From Calothrix sp. NIES-4101 (GTDB lineage: Bacteria; Cyanobacteriota; Cyanobacteriia; Cyanobacteriales; Nostocaceae): DNA of 64,000 nt. Below, piece by piece: positions 30,346-40,067 of this stretch (within the stretch, counting starts at the first letter, position 1; each line of letters opens with the position of its first letter). Below the pieces are notes generated by a model that searched no databases, was not told the DNA's origin, and was given only the letters and a program-made list of their open reading frames with translations. Position numbers and translations under genes: made by a program. The stretch is from the NCBI GenBank assembly GCA_004296455.1, contig AP018280.1:1798001-1862000 (forward strand), in the 5' to 3' direction.

Positions 30346-32712
30346 ATGAAAGCACTGGACAAAAAACTCATCCGTGACATTTTACGCCTGCGTGGTCAAA
30401 TAATTGCGATCGCTCTCGTTGTCGCCTGTGGAATTGCCAGTTTTGTGTCGATGTTGAGTGCTTACGAATCCCTCCAGCTTTCTCAGGCTACTTATTACCA
30501 GCAGTATCATTTCGCCCAAGTCTTCGCCCAACTCAAACGCGCACCCGAATCCCTGACATCACAGATTCGCGAAATTCCCGGAGTGGCGCAGGTACAGACG
30601 CGGGTAATTGCCGATGTCAGCCTCGATATTCCTGGACGAGATGAACCAGCAACCGGACGGTTAATATCGATACCAGAGCGGCAAATGCCGATACTCAATG
30701 ACCTCTACATACGTAAAGGGCGCTACCTTGAACCCGGACGCAGCGATGAGGTGTTAATTAGTGAGAACTTTGCCCAGGTACATCACCTGGATTTGGGTGA
30801 TTCTCTCGGTGCAGTGATCAATGGACGCTGGCAAAAGTTGCGAATTGTCGGGGTAGCGCTGTCGCCGGAGTATGTTTACTCCATTCAGGGAACGGGGGAT
30901 ATTTTCCCGGATAATGAGCGGTTTGGGGTTTTCTGGATGGGACGGGAGGCGTTAGGAACTGCTTTTAATATGGATGGGGCGTTTAATGATGTGACGCTGA
31001 CATTGATGCGGGGTGCAATTGAGGCGGATGTGATTTTTCACCTCGACAAACTGTTGGAAAAGTATGGTGGATTTGGGGCTTACGGACGTAAAGACCAACT
31101 TTCTAACCGTTTTCTCTCGGAGGAAATTACCCAATTACAAGGAACTGCCACTATAGTACCCTCTATCTTTCTGGGTATCGCCGCATTTTTGTTGCATATT
31201 TTGCTTTCGCGGATTATTGCCACCCAACGCGATCAAATCGCCGTCCTTAAGGCTTTTGGTTACAACAACATCAGTATTGGTTTACATTACCTCAAATTTG
31301 TGCTGGCGATCGCATTTACAGGTGCATTCCTGGGAACAGCTTTAGGGCTGTGGTTTGGTGCGGCTGTCACTAAGAATTACGCGCGGTTTTTCTCCTTTCC
31401 TATCCTACGTTACGAAGCGGGGACTGGGGTGGTGGCTGGTGCGATTTTTATTAGTGTTGGTGCTGCTGTCATTGGTGCATTTATGGCTGTGCAAAAAGCA
31501 GTTTCCCTCCCTCCTGCCGAAGCGATGCGTCCCGAACAACCTGCCCACTTTCGCCCTACTATTATCGAACGTTTGGGCTTCCAAAATCTTGTTTCACCTG
31601 TCGGGCGGATGATTTTGCGGAATTTGGAACGTAAGCCAATCCAGGCTTTGCTGTCGATTGTGGGCATTTCCCTAGCGGTGGCGATATTAGTTGTTGGTCG
31701 TTACTCAACCGATGCGATGCAACATATGATTGATGTGCAATACCGTAATGTCCAACGGGAAGATGTGACAATTGTATTTAATGAACCGCGTCCCAACCGT
31801 GTGCGTTATGAAGTTGCCAATTTACCAGGTGTTTTGCGTGCCGAACCATTCCGCGCCGTACCCGCAAGGTTGCGTTTTCAACACCGCACCTATCGAATTG
31901 CTTTGACTGGATTGGAGGTGGGGGGCGAACTGCGCCGATTGGTGGATCGGAATTTACGTACGCTGAGACTGCCGGAAAATGGAGTTATACTTACCACAAA
32001 GCTGGCGGAAATTCTCGGAGTGAAACCGGGTGATGTGCTGACGGTGGAGGTTTTGGAGGGGGAAAGACCGACTCGTACTGTTGCCGTTGCTGGGCTAGTT
32101 AATGAACTCATTGGTCTTTCTGCATACATGGATATCCGGACGTTGAATCGGTTAATGCAAGAAGGAGGAACTATATCTGGAGCCTATTTAGCTGCTGACT
32201 CGCTGCAAATTGACCAACTTTATGCGTTGCTAAAACGGACACCAGCAGTGAGCGGTGTCTCTATACGGGAAATGGCGATCGCTCGTTTTCAGGAAACTAT
32301 TGCGGGTAGTCTCAGTATTTTTACTACTGTGTTGGTAATTTTTGCTTGTGTGATTGCTTTTGGGGTGGTTTACAATGCCGCCCGGATTGCTTTATCAGAA
32401 CGTAGTCGGGAACTGGCAACACTGCGGGTAATTGGTTTCACGCAAGCTGAAATTGCTGTAATTCTCTTAGGCGAACAGGCGGTACTGACGCTGGCGGCGA
32501 TTCCTTTAGGTTTTGCGATCGGATTTACTCTTTGTGCGTTGATGTCTGTTGCCTATAACTCAGAGCTATACCGCTTTCCTTTAGTTTTGACTAGGGCGAG
32601 TTTTGCTTTTGCGTTTGTGGTGGTGACTCTAGCCGCGATTGTTTCTGGCGCAATTGTGCGCCGTCAATTGGTAAATTTGGATTTGGTGGCTGTGTTGAAG
32701 ACAAGGCAGTAG
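30346..32712 (+). CDS. FtsX-like (DevC/MacB-type) ABC transporter permease
   Basis: This 788-residue protein has one N-terminal transmembrane helix ([20 protein letters not shown]) and a large periplasmic region. Three helices follow around residues 270-385, a second anchor lies at about 435-455, and a final FtsX domain with three helices occupies 650-780. That duplicated FtsX architecture fits tandem-domain lipid or peptide exporters. ATPase and adaptor are needed for function. The HlyD-type gene is convergent immediately downstream, and a matching ATPase lies 10 kb away at 20496. The substrate is unknown. Confidence 0.88.
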   Translation: MKALDKKLIRDILRLRGQIIAIALVVACGIASFVSMLSAYESLQLSQATYYQQYHFAQVFAQLKRAPESLTSQIREIPGVAQVQTRVIADVSLDIPGRDEPATGRLISIPERQMPILNDLYIRKGRYLEPGRSDEVLISENFAQVHHLDLGDSLGAVINGRWQKLRIVGVALSPEYVYSIQGTGDIFPDNERFGVFWMGREALGTAFNMDGAFNDVTLTLMRGAIEADVIFHLDKLLEKYGGFGAYGRKDQLSNRFLSEEITQLQGTATIVPSIFLGIAAFLLHILLSRIIATQRDQIAVLKAFGYNNISIGLHYLKFVLAIAFTGAFLGTALGLWFGAAVTKNYARFFSFPILRYEAGTGVVAGAIFISVGAAVIGAFMAVQKAVSLPPAEAMRPEQPAHFRPTIIERLGFQNLVSPVGRMILRNLERKPIQALLSIVGISLAVAILVVGRYSTDAMQHMIDVQYRNVQREDVTIVFNEPRPNRVRYEVANLPGVLRAEPFRAVPARLRFQHRTYRIALTGLEVGGELRRLVDRNLRTLRLPENGVILTTKLAEILGVKPGDVLTVEVLEGERPTRTVAVAGLVNELIGLSAYMDIRTLNRLMQEGGTISGAYLAADSLQIDQLYALLKRTPAVSGVSIREMAIARFQETIAGSLSIFTTVLVIFACVIAFGVVYNAARIALSERSRELATLRVIGFTQAEIAVILLGEQAVLTLAAIPLGFAIGFTLCALMSVAYNSELYRFPLVLTRASFAFAFVVVTLAAIVSGAIVRRQLVNLDLVAVLKTRQ

Positions 32713-32805
32713 TATTAGGTTTGCCTCAAGAATTAAGATTAATTACAGATGGGGAGATGCGGGGACGCGGAGAGAATTAATAATAAATAACTAAACTCTT
32801 TTAGC

Positions 32806-34215
32806 TCATCGAACACTAATAGGTTTGCCATCGTCAATTTGTTCGCTGGGATGAAGAATTACCGCCTCACCTTCCTTAAGTCCTTGCCTAATTTCAGCTT
32901 CAAAATCGCTGCGCTGTCCAACTTCAATTTGTCTGCGATTAGCTTTGCCATTGTTAACCACGAAAGTACACCAGGATTTGCCACAGCGAAACAACGAACT
33001 CAGTGGTACTTTCAAGAGGTTCTTCCTGTCCCAAACAACAATCTGGATATCAACGCGATAAGCATCACCAAATAAATGTGATTTCTCAGTAAAATCACCA
33101 ATAACATTGACGCGCTGTTCTTCAACACCAAGGGCAGAAACTTTGGTAAATGCAGAAGGCTCTACATATCTAACTTTCCCCTGGATTACTTTGGTTTCGG
33201 TTCCTTGGTCGATAAAAATTTCAGCACCTGGTTGAATTTTTGTGGCATCGCTAGAAAGCACATCAATTACTAATTCCAGGTTGGAGACATTACCAATATC
33301 TAATAATGGGGTGCCAGATATCACATATTGAGCGCTTTTTTTCTGGACTCGTAATACTTGTCCACTCACAGGTGAATGGATATCTGTACGGGCTGCTTCA
33401 TCCTTTAACTTGGCGAGTTCGGCTTCAACACTGGCAATGCGGGCATCGTAAACCTTGAGTAGATAATCGGGGTCGCTTTTTTGTTGTTGCAATACAGTTA
33501 AGGCTGCTTGGGCTACCTCCACTTCATTGGCACTGGCTTTTGCCGCCAGCTTTGCAGTTTCCAATTCTTTGGCTCTTGTTGTTTGATTGAGTTCGGCAAC
33601 TTCCCTGTCTTTACGAGGAATTACCCCAGATGCTTGCAATTCTCGGGCACGTTGGCGATCCCGTCGTGCTTGTGCGAGTGCCGCTTGGGCTTGGATAACC
33701 CTAGCCTCAGCCTGTCGCTGATTTGCGATCGCTGCTTGAATTCTTTGGCGTACCTGTTCCAAATTAGCTTCTTTTGGTCTTTGTGTTGCCACTCCTTGGC
33801 GCTGTGCTTGCCATTCTGCCAGTCTTCCCAAGGCTTCTTTGACTGAAGATGTTAGGGGAAGGGGGTCAATTTTGGCAACCATATCTCCCTGCTTGACTTG
33901 ATCACCTTCATCTAGTTCAATTCGAGCCAGACGACCATCAAGCGGAGCGGAAATAGTAAAACGATCGCGTACTCTTGTTTTACCTTCGGCATTGACTGTC
34001 ACTCGCAATTCACCCCGACTTACCAGCCCAGTATCGACGGGGATGGGGGTAGGACGAAATGCCTGCACAATTAAGAAAATGGTACCAAATGCGATCGCTG
34101 CATAAATCAAGCGCTTGCGTGAGATTTTCGGCAGACGCTTAGACAAAGTCTCAGTTTCCGGGTTGGGTTGGCGGTAAGTTGGTTGGTCGGGTAATGGTAA
34201 TCGCTTCATAACCAC
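32806..34215 (-). CDS. HlyD-family periplasmic adaptor (membrane fusion protein)
   Basis: This 469-residue protein has a cytoplasmic N-terminus, one transmembrane helix (LIYAAIAFGTIFLIVQAF, about 35-52) and a lipoyl half-motif (FTISAPLDGRLARIELDEGD). A coiled-coil hairpin rich in Ala/Gln/Arg (about 135-285) follows, then the second lipoyl half (DIHSPVSGQVLRVQKKS) and a beta-barrel. Such adaptors connect an inner-membrane ABC or RND pump to TolC. It faces the FtsX permease across 93 bp. Together with the ATPase at 20496 it could form a MacAB/DevBCA-like exporter. Confidence 0.9.
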   Translation of the reverse strand: MVMKRLPLPDQPTYRQPNPETETLSKRLPKISRKRLIYAAIAFGTIFLIVQAFRPTPIPVDTGLVSRGELRVTVNAEGKTRVRDRFTISAPLDGRLARIELDEGDQVKQGDMVAKIDPLPLTSSVKEALGRLAEWQAQRQGVATQRPKEANLEQVRQRIQAAIANQRQAEARVIQAQAALAQARRDRQRARELQASGVIPRKDREVAELNQTTRAKELETAKLAAKASANEVEVAQAALTVLQQQKSDPDYLLKVYDARIASVEAELAKLKDEAARTDIHSPVSGQVLRVQKKSAQYVISGTPLLDIGNVSNLELVIDVLSSDATKIQPGAEIFIDQGTETKVIQGKVRYVEPSAFTKVSALGVEEQRVNVIGDFTEKSHLFGDAYRVDIQIVVWDRKNLLKVPLSSLFRCGKSWCTFVVNNGKANRRQIEVGQRSDFEAEIRQGLKEGEAVILHPSEQIDDGKPISVR

Positions 34216-34351
34216 GCCACGCGATCGCGATAAAGAAAAGCCAATCTGGCTATGATATAGAGGTTAAGCGAAAAAGTTGAGGAACTTGTGAAGTGATTGG
34301 TGGACTGACTTAAAAAGTATAATTATCAATTGCGATCATTTTATTTTTTGG

Positions 34352-35005
34352 CTACTGAGGCGATCGTTGAGTGATGTTACCCTGAAACCATTTAACAACA
34401 CCATCTGCCAAGACTCGCGCTACTTTTTTTTGCTCATTGCGGTTAGTTATCCATTCAAATTCTTCGGGGTTAGTTATAAAACCCAGTTCCATTACCACTG
34501 ATGGTGCTGTTGAAGGACGAGTGAGCGCCAAGTTATTCCAAAATACCCCCATTGATGCACGTCCTAGCTGGTTAACTAGATAATTGTGGAGAAAAACGGC
34601 TAGACTATGGGCTTGGGAATGATACCAAAAAGTCCTTATGCCCTTGGTATTCTCTGCATCTCCCTCATCAGGTACTGCTGTGTAATGTATGGTGAGAGCG
34701 ATCGCAGGTTGTTGTTGATCAATCATGGCTTGGCGAGCCGACAAAGTTACTTCTCTGTCATCTTCTCGTGTCATCACCACCACCGCACCTCTTAAAACCA
34801 GTTCATCACGCAGCAATTTAGATACTGTCAGGCTAGCATCTTTAGCTAAATATCCCGTTGCGCCAGCCGCGCCAGTTTCTTGCCCTCCATGCCCTGGATT
34901 AATTAAAATTTTCACACCGGATAATGGTTGTTGTAATGCTGCCTGTGCAAAAGCTGGTGCAGAAATGAATATGGAACTAATTGCTAAACCCAAAATTTCT
35001 TTCAC
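34352..35005 (-). CDS. N-acetylmuramoyl-L-alanine amidase (Amidase_3) with altered zinc site
   Basis: This 217-residue exported protein has a signal peptide (LGLAISSIFISAPAFAQA) and then an Amidase_3 domain: INPGHGGQETGAAG with zinc ligand His39, ALTIHYTA with His107, and VMELGFITNPEEF with catalytic Glu173. The second zinc ligand, normally Glu in a G-x-x-E-K-D motif, is Ala54 (GYLAKDASL). The family cleaves the amide between MurNAc and the stem peptide. The substitution may reduce or abolish activity unless another acid (Glu43) takes over. No AMIN or binding domain is fused. The gene is monocistronic. Confidence 0.85.
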   Translation of the reverse strand: MKEILGLAISSIFISAPAFAQAALQQPLSGVKILINPGHGGQETGAAGATGYLAKDASLTVSKLLRDELVLRGAVVVMTREDDREVTLSARQAMIDQQQPAIALTIHYTAVPDEGDAENTKGIRTFWYHSQAHSLAVFLHNYLVNQLGRASMGVFWNNLALTRPSTAPSVVMELGFITNPEEFEWITNRNEQKKVARVLADGVVKWFQGNITQRSPQ

Positions 35006-35191
35006 CTAATTATAAACTCCTAAATAATCTCAGTTCGGATTCAACAGTTTGAAAAAATTCATGTTCATCAATGTTACCGGGAGTCAGAGTCACATTTAGG
35101 TGGTGACTTTCTTTTTTGACCCAGTTCATACTCAATTAATAACTGTTGCCAACCTACTAATAAGGCTATATCAAGGCTATATATTAAAGTT

Positions 35192-35605
35192 ATGCTGCAA
35201 ATTTCTCACAAAATTATCATCCTCGATCGCGAACTGGAAATCAGCGCGATTCGCTCGCAAGGGGCAGGTGGGCAAAATGTCAACAAAGTTTCTACCGCCA
35301 TCCATTTACGTTTTGACATTGAGGCTTCATCACTACCCGCTTTCTACAAAGAGCAACTGTTGAAGTTAAATGATCGACGTATTACCCAAGGAGGAGTAAT
35401 TGTCATCAAAGCCCAAGAACACCGTAGCCAAGAGCAGAACCGCGAAGAAGCTTTAGAACGACTTAAACAACTCATCAAAAGCGCTGTTGTACTGGAGCGA
35501 AAACGTAAACCTACCAAACCAACTCGCAGTTCCCAAAAAAAACGCCTTGACAGTAAAACTAAGCGAGGACAGATTAAGTCCGCCAGAAGGCAGGTTATTG
35601 ATTAA
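35192..35605 (+). CDS. arfB: Alternative ribosome-rescue factor ArfB
   Basis: This 137-residue class I release-factor-like protein has the GGQ motif in AIRSQGAGGQNVNKVSTAIH and the basic C-terminal tail (KRKPTKPTRSSQKKR, KTKRGQIKSARRQ) that enters the empty mRNA channel. ArfB (YaeJ) hydrolyses peptidyl-tRNA on ribosomes stalled without a stop codon. No codon-recognition domain is present, in line with the family. The start MLQISHKIII is usual for homologues. Confidence 0.92.
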   Translation: MLQISHKIIILDRELEISAIRSQGAGGQNVNKVSTAIHLRFDIEASSLPAFYKEQLLKLNDRRITQGGVIVIKAQEHRSQEQNREEALERLKQLIKSAVVLERKRKPTKPTRSSQKKRLDSKTKRGQIKSARRQVID

Positions 35606-35796
35606 AATAATCAAGATTAAAATGCGATCGCACCACTGCATACGATGCACAATTAATTAAAGTCTTTCTAAATACTTTCCTGCTTTTCCATCGACAATAC
35701 CCAAATCTTGCTAATCTTATCTCTAATATCCTTCGCGCCAGAATGCTGTGCCATCAAATGCGCGAAACAACTTACTCGGATAATAAGGAAGGTAAC

Positions 35797-36801
35797 GTGG
35801 GAGTACGCTACAACTGGCAGGAAGGCGAAATACGCGAAATCTACAACACACCGCTACTAGAATTGGTGTACCAAGCGGCTAGCGTGCATCGCCAGTACCA
35901 CAACCCAAAACAAATTCAAGTTTGCAAGCTCATATCGATCAAAACAGGTGCTTGCCCTGAAGATTGCGGTTACTGCGCTCAATCTTCACGCTACAAAACT
36001 GAAGTTAAACCCCAGGCACTTCTGGAAAAAGAAACTGTCGTCAATATTGCCCAACAAGCTAAAGCCAGTGGTGTTAGCCGTGTTTGTATGGGTGCTGCTT
36101 GGCGTGAGGTGCGCGATAATTCCCAGTTTGACGAAGTTCTGGATATGGTGCGGGAAGTCACGTCAATGGGGTTAGAAGTCTGCTGCACCTTGGGAATGCT
36201 GACAGAAAATCAAGCCAAGCGACTGGAAGATGCAGGACTTTACGCCTATAATCACAACCTCGATACTTCTCGCGACCATTACAGTACAATCATCACAACC
36301 CGGACTTATGACGATCGCCTGAATACAATTAATAATGTTCGTCAAACTAATGTCACGGTATGTTCAGGTGGGATTCTCGGCTTGGGTGAGAGCGCCGATG
36401 ACAGAATTTCCATGCTCCACACCCTCGCAAATTTAAATCCTCATCCCGAATCTGTACCGATTAATATTCTTTCCCAAGTTCCAGGCACACCTTTGGAAAA
36501 TCAACCCGATGTCCCCATCTGGGATGTTGTCCGCATGATTGCCACCGCCAGAATTGTCATGCCCACTGCCGATGTGCGTTTGAGCGCGGGCAGAGCAAGA
36601 TTGTCACAAATAGAACAAGCTTTTTGCTTTATGGCTGGGGCAAATTCGATTTTTTCCAGTGATGACGGACATATGCTGACGGTGACAACTCCCTGCCCTG
36701 GTTATGATTCTGACAAAGAATTATTGAATTTACTGGGATTGGAAATGCGATCGCCTTTTGTAAAGGGTGAGAGAAAGCCGGCAGAAGCCGCATTCGGTTA
36801 G
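35797..36801 (+). CDS. bioB: Biotin synthase
   Basis: The protein of about 334 residues is a radical-SAM enzyme with the CxxxCxxC cluster motif in [16 protein letters not shown]. Further conserved stretches are [19 protein letters not shown] and [20 protein letters not shown]. It inserts sulfur into dethiobiotin using a 4Fe-4S and a 2Fe-2S cluster. I chose GTG 35797, giving [17 protein letters not shown], because AAGGAAGG lies just upstream and cyanobacterial BioB starts there; an ATG at 35743 would add 18 unmatched residues. No other bio genes are adjacent. It is convergent with the DUF2834 gene, 18 bp apart. Confidence 0.95.
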   Translation: MGVRYNWQEGEIREIYNTPLLELVYQAASVHRQYHNPKQIQVCKLISIKTGACPEDCGYCAQSSRYKTEVKPQALLEKETVVNIAQQAKASGVSRVCMGAAWREVRDNSQFDEVLDMVREVTSMGLEVCCTLGMLTENQAKRLEDAGLYAYNHNLDTSRDHYSTIITTRTYDDRLNTINNVRQTNVTVCSGGILGLGESADDRISMLHTLANLNPHPESVPINILSQVPGTPLENQPDVPIWDVVRMIATARIVMPTADVRLSAGRARLSQIEQAFCFMAGANSIFSSDDGHMLTVTTPCPGYDSDKELLNLLGLEMRSPFVKGERKPAEAAFG

Positions 36802-36819
36802 TTTTTCTGATGTAGCAAG

Positions 36820-37194
36820 CTAAGGTGTTGACTTTGTGGGAAAATCCTGGAGAGAAAGTTCTTTAGCAATCTTGATGTGTCTAGCGAGCAGAAATAGTGG
36901 AAACATAACACTAACAGCGACAATAGCTGACATGATAATGTACAACCAGAAATATCGAATACCAATACGTATTCCCTCAATGGCCATGAATATACACATT
37001 GCCAAGGAAACCAGAATCAAGTCGTTGGTGAGAGACGAAGCAGCAGCATTGACGTAGACTGCATGAAAAAAGTCTGCGAAGGAAGCATTACTAGGCTGGG
37101 TCATAAATGCAAGATTGTTTATCCAAGTAGCTGGTAATGCCACTAATGCAATGAGAATATAGGAGGCACAAATAAGTTTATCTTTGATATTCAT
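36820..37194 (-). CDS. DUF2834 small membrane protein
   Basis: This 124-residue protein has three or four hydrophobic helices, with FFHAVYVNAAASSLTNDLIL and IEGIRIGIRYFWLYI in positions typical of DUF2834 (a family with conserved phenylalanine, aspartate and PLFL motifs; PLFLLARHI is present). Function is unknown. The gene is convergent with bioB and has no evident operon partner. Confidence 0.75.
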   Translation of the reverse strand: MNIKDKLICASYILIALVALPATWINNLAFMTQPSNASFADFFHAVYVNAAASSLTNDLILVSLAMCIFMAIEGIRIGIRYFWLYIIMSAIVAVSVMFPLFLLARHIKIAKELSLQDFPTKSTP

Positions 37195-37271
37195 AGTCAG
37201 TAAACTTTATTTTTTTTGTAAGTTCAGATTAACTCTATCGAAGCAGGAATTAAGTAGAACGGTGCAAATAA

Positions 37272-37312
37272 ACCGTAGACGCGGAGCGGCTTCTCGCAGA
37301 GTAGTCTATAAC
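37272..37312. repeat. Dispersed GTAGACGCGGAGCGGCTTCT-type repeat
   Basis: This GC-rich island in AT-rich DNA ends with GTCTAT, which partly inverts its start (GTAGAC). Similar islands lie at 21268-21296 and 59805-59825. Such sequences are common intergenic repeats in heterocystous cyanobacteria. Confidence 0.55.
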
Positions 37313-37393
37313 GAAAAGTAAATTGACCTAAAACCCTCTTCCCTTCTGCCTCCTGCCTTGTCATAAAGACAATTTTTAACACCGACCTACTGA

Positions 37394-37480
37394 CTGGGAC
37401 ACAAGGATGTAAAAACCACGATGATTTATACCCATGTTCGGAATCGTGGTGGTAAGGCTGTGCGTAGCTCCCTTGATTAG
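37394..37480 (+). pseudogene. Relic of a tyrosine recombinase (integron-integrase-like) C-terminus
   Basis: Translated in frame, this stretch gives LGHKDVKTTMIYTHVRNRGG followed by KAVRSSLD and a TAG stop. It matches the C-terminal catalytic box of XerC/integron-type integrases (LGHxDVxTTMIYTHVLNRGG), including the nucleophilic Tyr. A TGA stop lies immediately upstream in frame and nothing else of the gene is recognisable, so it is a 28-codon remnant. It suggests a past site-specific integration event between DUF2834 and petL. Confidence 0.75.
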
Positions 37481-37565
37481 AACTAATGGCATATATTTTG
37501 CATGAATTTTGAACACCTAATTAATGGTACAAAGTTAGCACCCTATTAGCAGGCATCTGCGTCAC

Positions 37566-37600
37566 GGAAGTTGGAATCAACCGATGTTGCTCCAACTTCC
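37566..37600. other. Perfect 10-bp inverted repeat downstream of petL
   Basis: GGAAGTTGGA at 37566-37575 pairs with TCCAACTTCC at 37591-37600 around a 15-nt loop. It lies just after the petL stop (minus strand). No T-run follows on either strand, so it may stabilise the petL mRNA 3' end or be a factor-dependent terminator. Confidence 0.5.
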
Positions 37601-37608
37601 TATGCTAG

Positions 37609-37701
37609 TTAAATCAACTTGATCGCCCGCAGTCCAAATAATAAACCAACTGCCAAACCAAAAAATCCGCCAAGATAAAGAACGAAAAATACGATGCCCA
37701 T
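37609..37701 (-). CDS. petL: Cytochrome b6f complex subunit PetL (30 residues)
   Basis: This short gene encodes one transmembrane helix, MGIVFFVLYLGGFFGL followed by AVGLLFGL and the basic end RAIKLI. It resembles cyanobacterial PetL, for example the Mastigocladus protein, which ends in a similar AIK-SIKLI stretch. PetL is a peripheral single-helix subunit that stabilises the dimeric b6f complex in the thylakoid. A GGAG ribosome site lies 9 nt before ATG. It is divergent from aroB, with 68 bp between the start codons, and a perfect inverted repeat follows its stop. Length and helix make random occurrence unlikely. Confidence 0.82.
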   Translation of the reverse strand: MGIVFFVLYLGGFFGLAVGLLFGLRAIKLI

Positions 37702-37769
37702 TTGAGGTTTCTCCAAATTTGTTGATTAACTATTATTGAAACATTAGTTTGCTGGTTGGGATATAGGTA

Positions 37770-38861
37770 ATGACTTGTGTAATCAATGTGAATCTACCAA
37801 CGCAATCCTACGAAATTGCGATCGCGCCTGGTACTTTAGATAGTCTTGGCGAATACATGGGCAAGTTGCATCTCGGCAAAAAAGTATTGGTTGTCTCAAA
37901 TCCAACTGTGTTCTCTCTGTATGGCGAAACAGCGATCGCATCCCTCAAAAACACAGGATTTCAAGTTTCGACTTGCATTTTAGGCGATGGTGAAAGTTAT
38001 AAAAATCTAGATTCAATCAAAAAAATATACGATTTAGCTCTGGAAAATCGCTTAGAACGCTCATCCACAATGGTAGCTTTGGGTGGTGGTGTCATTGGTG
38101 ATATGACTGGGTTTGCAGCAGCTACTTGGTTACGGGGAATTAATTTTGTCCAAGTACCAACAACGCTTTTAGCAATGGTTGATTCGTCGATTGGTGGCAA
38201 AACTGGTGTGAATCATCCCCAGGGCAAAAATTTAATTGGTGCATTTTACCAGCCACAATTTGTTTTAATTGACCCTGATGTGCTGCAAACGCTACCTGTG
38301 CGGGAATTTCGAGCCGGGATGGCGGAGGTAATTAAGTACGGTATTATTTGGAATGCTGAATTTTTTGCCCAGATGGAAGCGAGTTCGCGTCTGGATGCAA
38401 TGGAGAGCATCACACCAGAATTGATGGAAAGCATACTCAAACTTTCTTGCCAAGCCAAAGCTGATGTTGTGGGAGAAGATGAGAAAGAAGCAGGCTTGCG
38501 GGCAATTCTTAACTATGGTCACACTATTGGGCACGCTGTCGAAAGTTTAACTGGATATACCCAAGTAATTCATGGTGAAGGTGTAGGCATTGGTATGGTG
38601 GCAGCAGGAGAGATTGCCTTAAGTTTGGGTATGTGGACTGCCGAAGAAACCGCCAGACAAAATCATGTCATTGCCAAAGCTGGTTTACCCACCCAATTAC
38701 CTGATGGCTTAGATATTGAAGCGATTATTGATGCTTTGCAAATTGATAAAAAAGTCAAGGCGGGAAAAGTCAGATTCATTTTGCCAACCAAAATAGGTGC
38801 AGTTACAATTACTGACCAAGTACCGAGTGATACTATTCGCCAGGTATTACAGAAAATGTAG
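37770..38861 (+). CDS. aroB: 3-dehydroquinate synthase
   Basis: This 363-residue enzyme catalyses the second step of the shikimate pathway, converting DAHP to 3-dehydroquinate with NAD and a divalent metal. Visible motifs are [71 protein letters not shown] and the metal-binding [12 protein letters not shown] and HGEGVGIGM. The length is standard. The start ATG overlaps no neighbour, and no other aro gene is linked. Confidence 0.97.
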   Translation: MTCVINVNLPTQSYEIAIAPGTLDSLGEYMGKLHLGKKVLVVSNPTVFSLYGETAIASLKNTGFQVSTCILGDGESYKNLDSIKKIYDLALENRLERSSTMVALGGGVIGDMTGFAAATWLRGINFVQVPTTLLAMVDSSIGGKTGVNHPQGKNLIGAFYQPQFVLIDPDVLQTLPVREFRAGMAEVIKYGIIWNAEFFAQMEASSRLDAMESITPELMESILKLSCQAKADVVGEDEKEAGLRAILNYGHTIGHAVESLTGYTQVIHGEGVGIGMVAAGEIALSLGMWTAEETARQNHVIAKAGLPTQLPDGLDIEAIIDALQIDKKVKAGKVRFILPTKIGAVTITDQVPSDTIRQVLQKM

Positions 38862-39015
38862 TCAGGAAGCTAGTAGATATGGAGAGGGAAGATGCACAGA
38901 CGCGGAGATAATTTTCCCCTTTCTCCGTGTCTTGGTGTCTATGTGTAAGCTCTGATGAAGTTCAGAATCAACACTGATGATCAAAAACTCTCCGTATCGG
39001 TTTTATTGTAGATAT

Positions 39016-39957
39016 TTAGGATACAGGTTGCATAACTTTATCCGGTTGTTGATACAAAATTTCCTCAGAAGCAATTTTGAAATCATCCCCAACCCAAACA
39101 GAGGAAGTTTGCACAACACAACTATCTTCCATTTCTACAAATGAAAAATTCCGTAATTTTTGACTACCTTTCTCAATTATTCGGGGTACAGTTGCGGCAT
39201 TTAAATAAATTATCCCTTCTGGACTCCGAAACACCCGTTTGCGAATTACCTGTTTAGTGTGTCGCAAAGTATGGTGCATATGTCCAAATGTCACAAGAGG
39301 GATAATTTTACTTTCCGTCATTGCTAAGGAGATGGCTTCCGCAAAATCTGGATCACCAAAATCACCGCCAATGGGATGCCAATCTTTCCCGCAAGGGTCT
39401 TCAGGGCGATCGCCTAACCCTGATGGCCCGTTATGTCCTATAAATATAATTGTTTCATGGGCTGCATTTTTAACTGATTTGTGAATCCGGTCTGCCGACT
39501 CATCGATAGTGCTAATCCCATATCGTTGCTTACAAATATCAGCAAACTTCATATCGGGGCCACCCCAACTAAACGGACGACCACCGACTACAGTTAAATT
39601 CAAAGCTGGAAAATCCAGCTTGCTATAACCTACATGGGTGTCGCCTAGTAAATCAAGTTGTTCCTGTACCCAATCTTCCCGCGTGCGGTCATAAGGACAT
39701 TTTTTCCGCCCCCATTCCGTACCAGAATACCAGGCATCGTGATTACCCATCACAACTGCTTTGGGAATATCGAGAGACGCGACTTTTCGCACCACATCCA
39801 CCGATTCATTCCCAAAATCCCCAACAAACAGTACCAATTCCACTCCCAGCGATTGCAGCGCAATGCCATCTTCCTCTTCCCACTGGTCGTGAACATCTCC
39901 TACTACAGCAATTTTTATCATTGTTGAATTCGTTTTCTTGCCATCTGTCTCCAGCAT
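39016..39957 (-). CDS. TIGR04168 family calcineurin-like phosphoesterase
   Basis: The protein of about 313 residues shows the metallophosphoesterase signatures in order: GDVHDQW, VGDFGNE, MGNHDAW, FIGHNGPSGLG and TFGHMHH. The family is cyanobacterial and plant-plastid and has two metals in the active site. The natural substrate is not known. AGGAG four bases before ATG 39957 favours that start; an ATG 36 bp further in (MIKIAVVGDVHD) would match shorter homologues. The IS4-type element is inserted upstream of it, with the left end about 110 bp from the start. Confidence 0.85.
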   Translation of the reverse strand: MLETDGKKTNSTMIKIAVVGDVHDQWEEEDGIALQSLGVELVLFVGDFGNESVDVVRKVASLDIPKAVVMGNHDAWYSGTEWGRKKCPYDRTREDWVQEQLDLLGDTHVGYSKLDFPALNLTVVGGRPFSWGGPDMKFADICKQRYGISTIDESADRIHKSVKNAAHETIIFIGHNGPSGLGDRPEDPCGKDWHPIGGDFGDPDFAEAISLAMTESKIIPLVTFGHMHHTLRHTKQVIRKRVFRSPEGIIYLNAATVPRIIEKGSQKLRNFSFVEMEDSCVVQTSSVWVGDDFKIASEEILYQQPDKVMQPVS

Positions 39958-40056
39958 AGGACTCCTCAACGGAATTTTGGCATAAGTGAATATCTTGTTG
40001 GGTATTAATGGTTAATTGTCAGGTACATTTTGCCCATCCTCGGATTGTAAAAGTAG

Positions 40057-40067
40057 GAGTAGAGCAC
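40057..40067. repeat. Target-site duplication, left copy (IS4-type)
   Basis: GAGTAGAGCAC directly precedes the left inverted repeat and is identical to 41714-41724. Confidence 0.93.

Larger units (their letters stand above)
37195..37608. other. Intergenic region with repeat and recombinase relic
   Basis: Within these 414 bp I see a dispersed repeat at 37272-37312 (GTAGACGCGGAGCGGCTTCT...GTCTA), a CCCTCTTCCCTTCTGCCTCC tract near 37332, a tyrosine-recombinase gene relic at 37394-37480 and a perfect inverted repeat at 37566-37600. The rest is AT-rich. Confidence 0.6.

Noticed and set aside
37566-37600. Rho-independent terminator for petL
   Set aside because: The 10-bp stem is perfect but no T-run follows on either strand; it is kept only as an inverted repeat.
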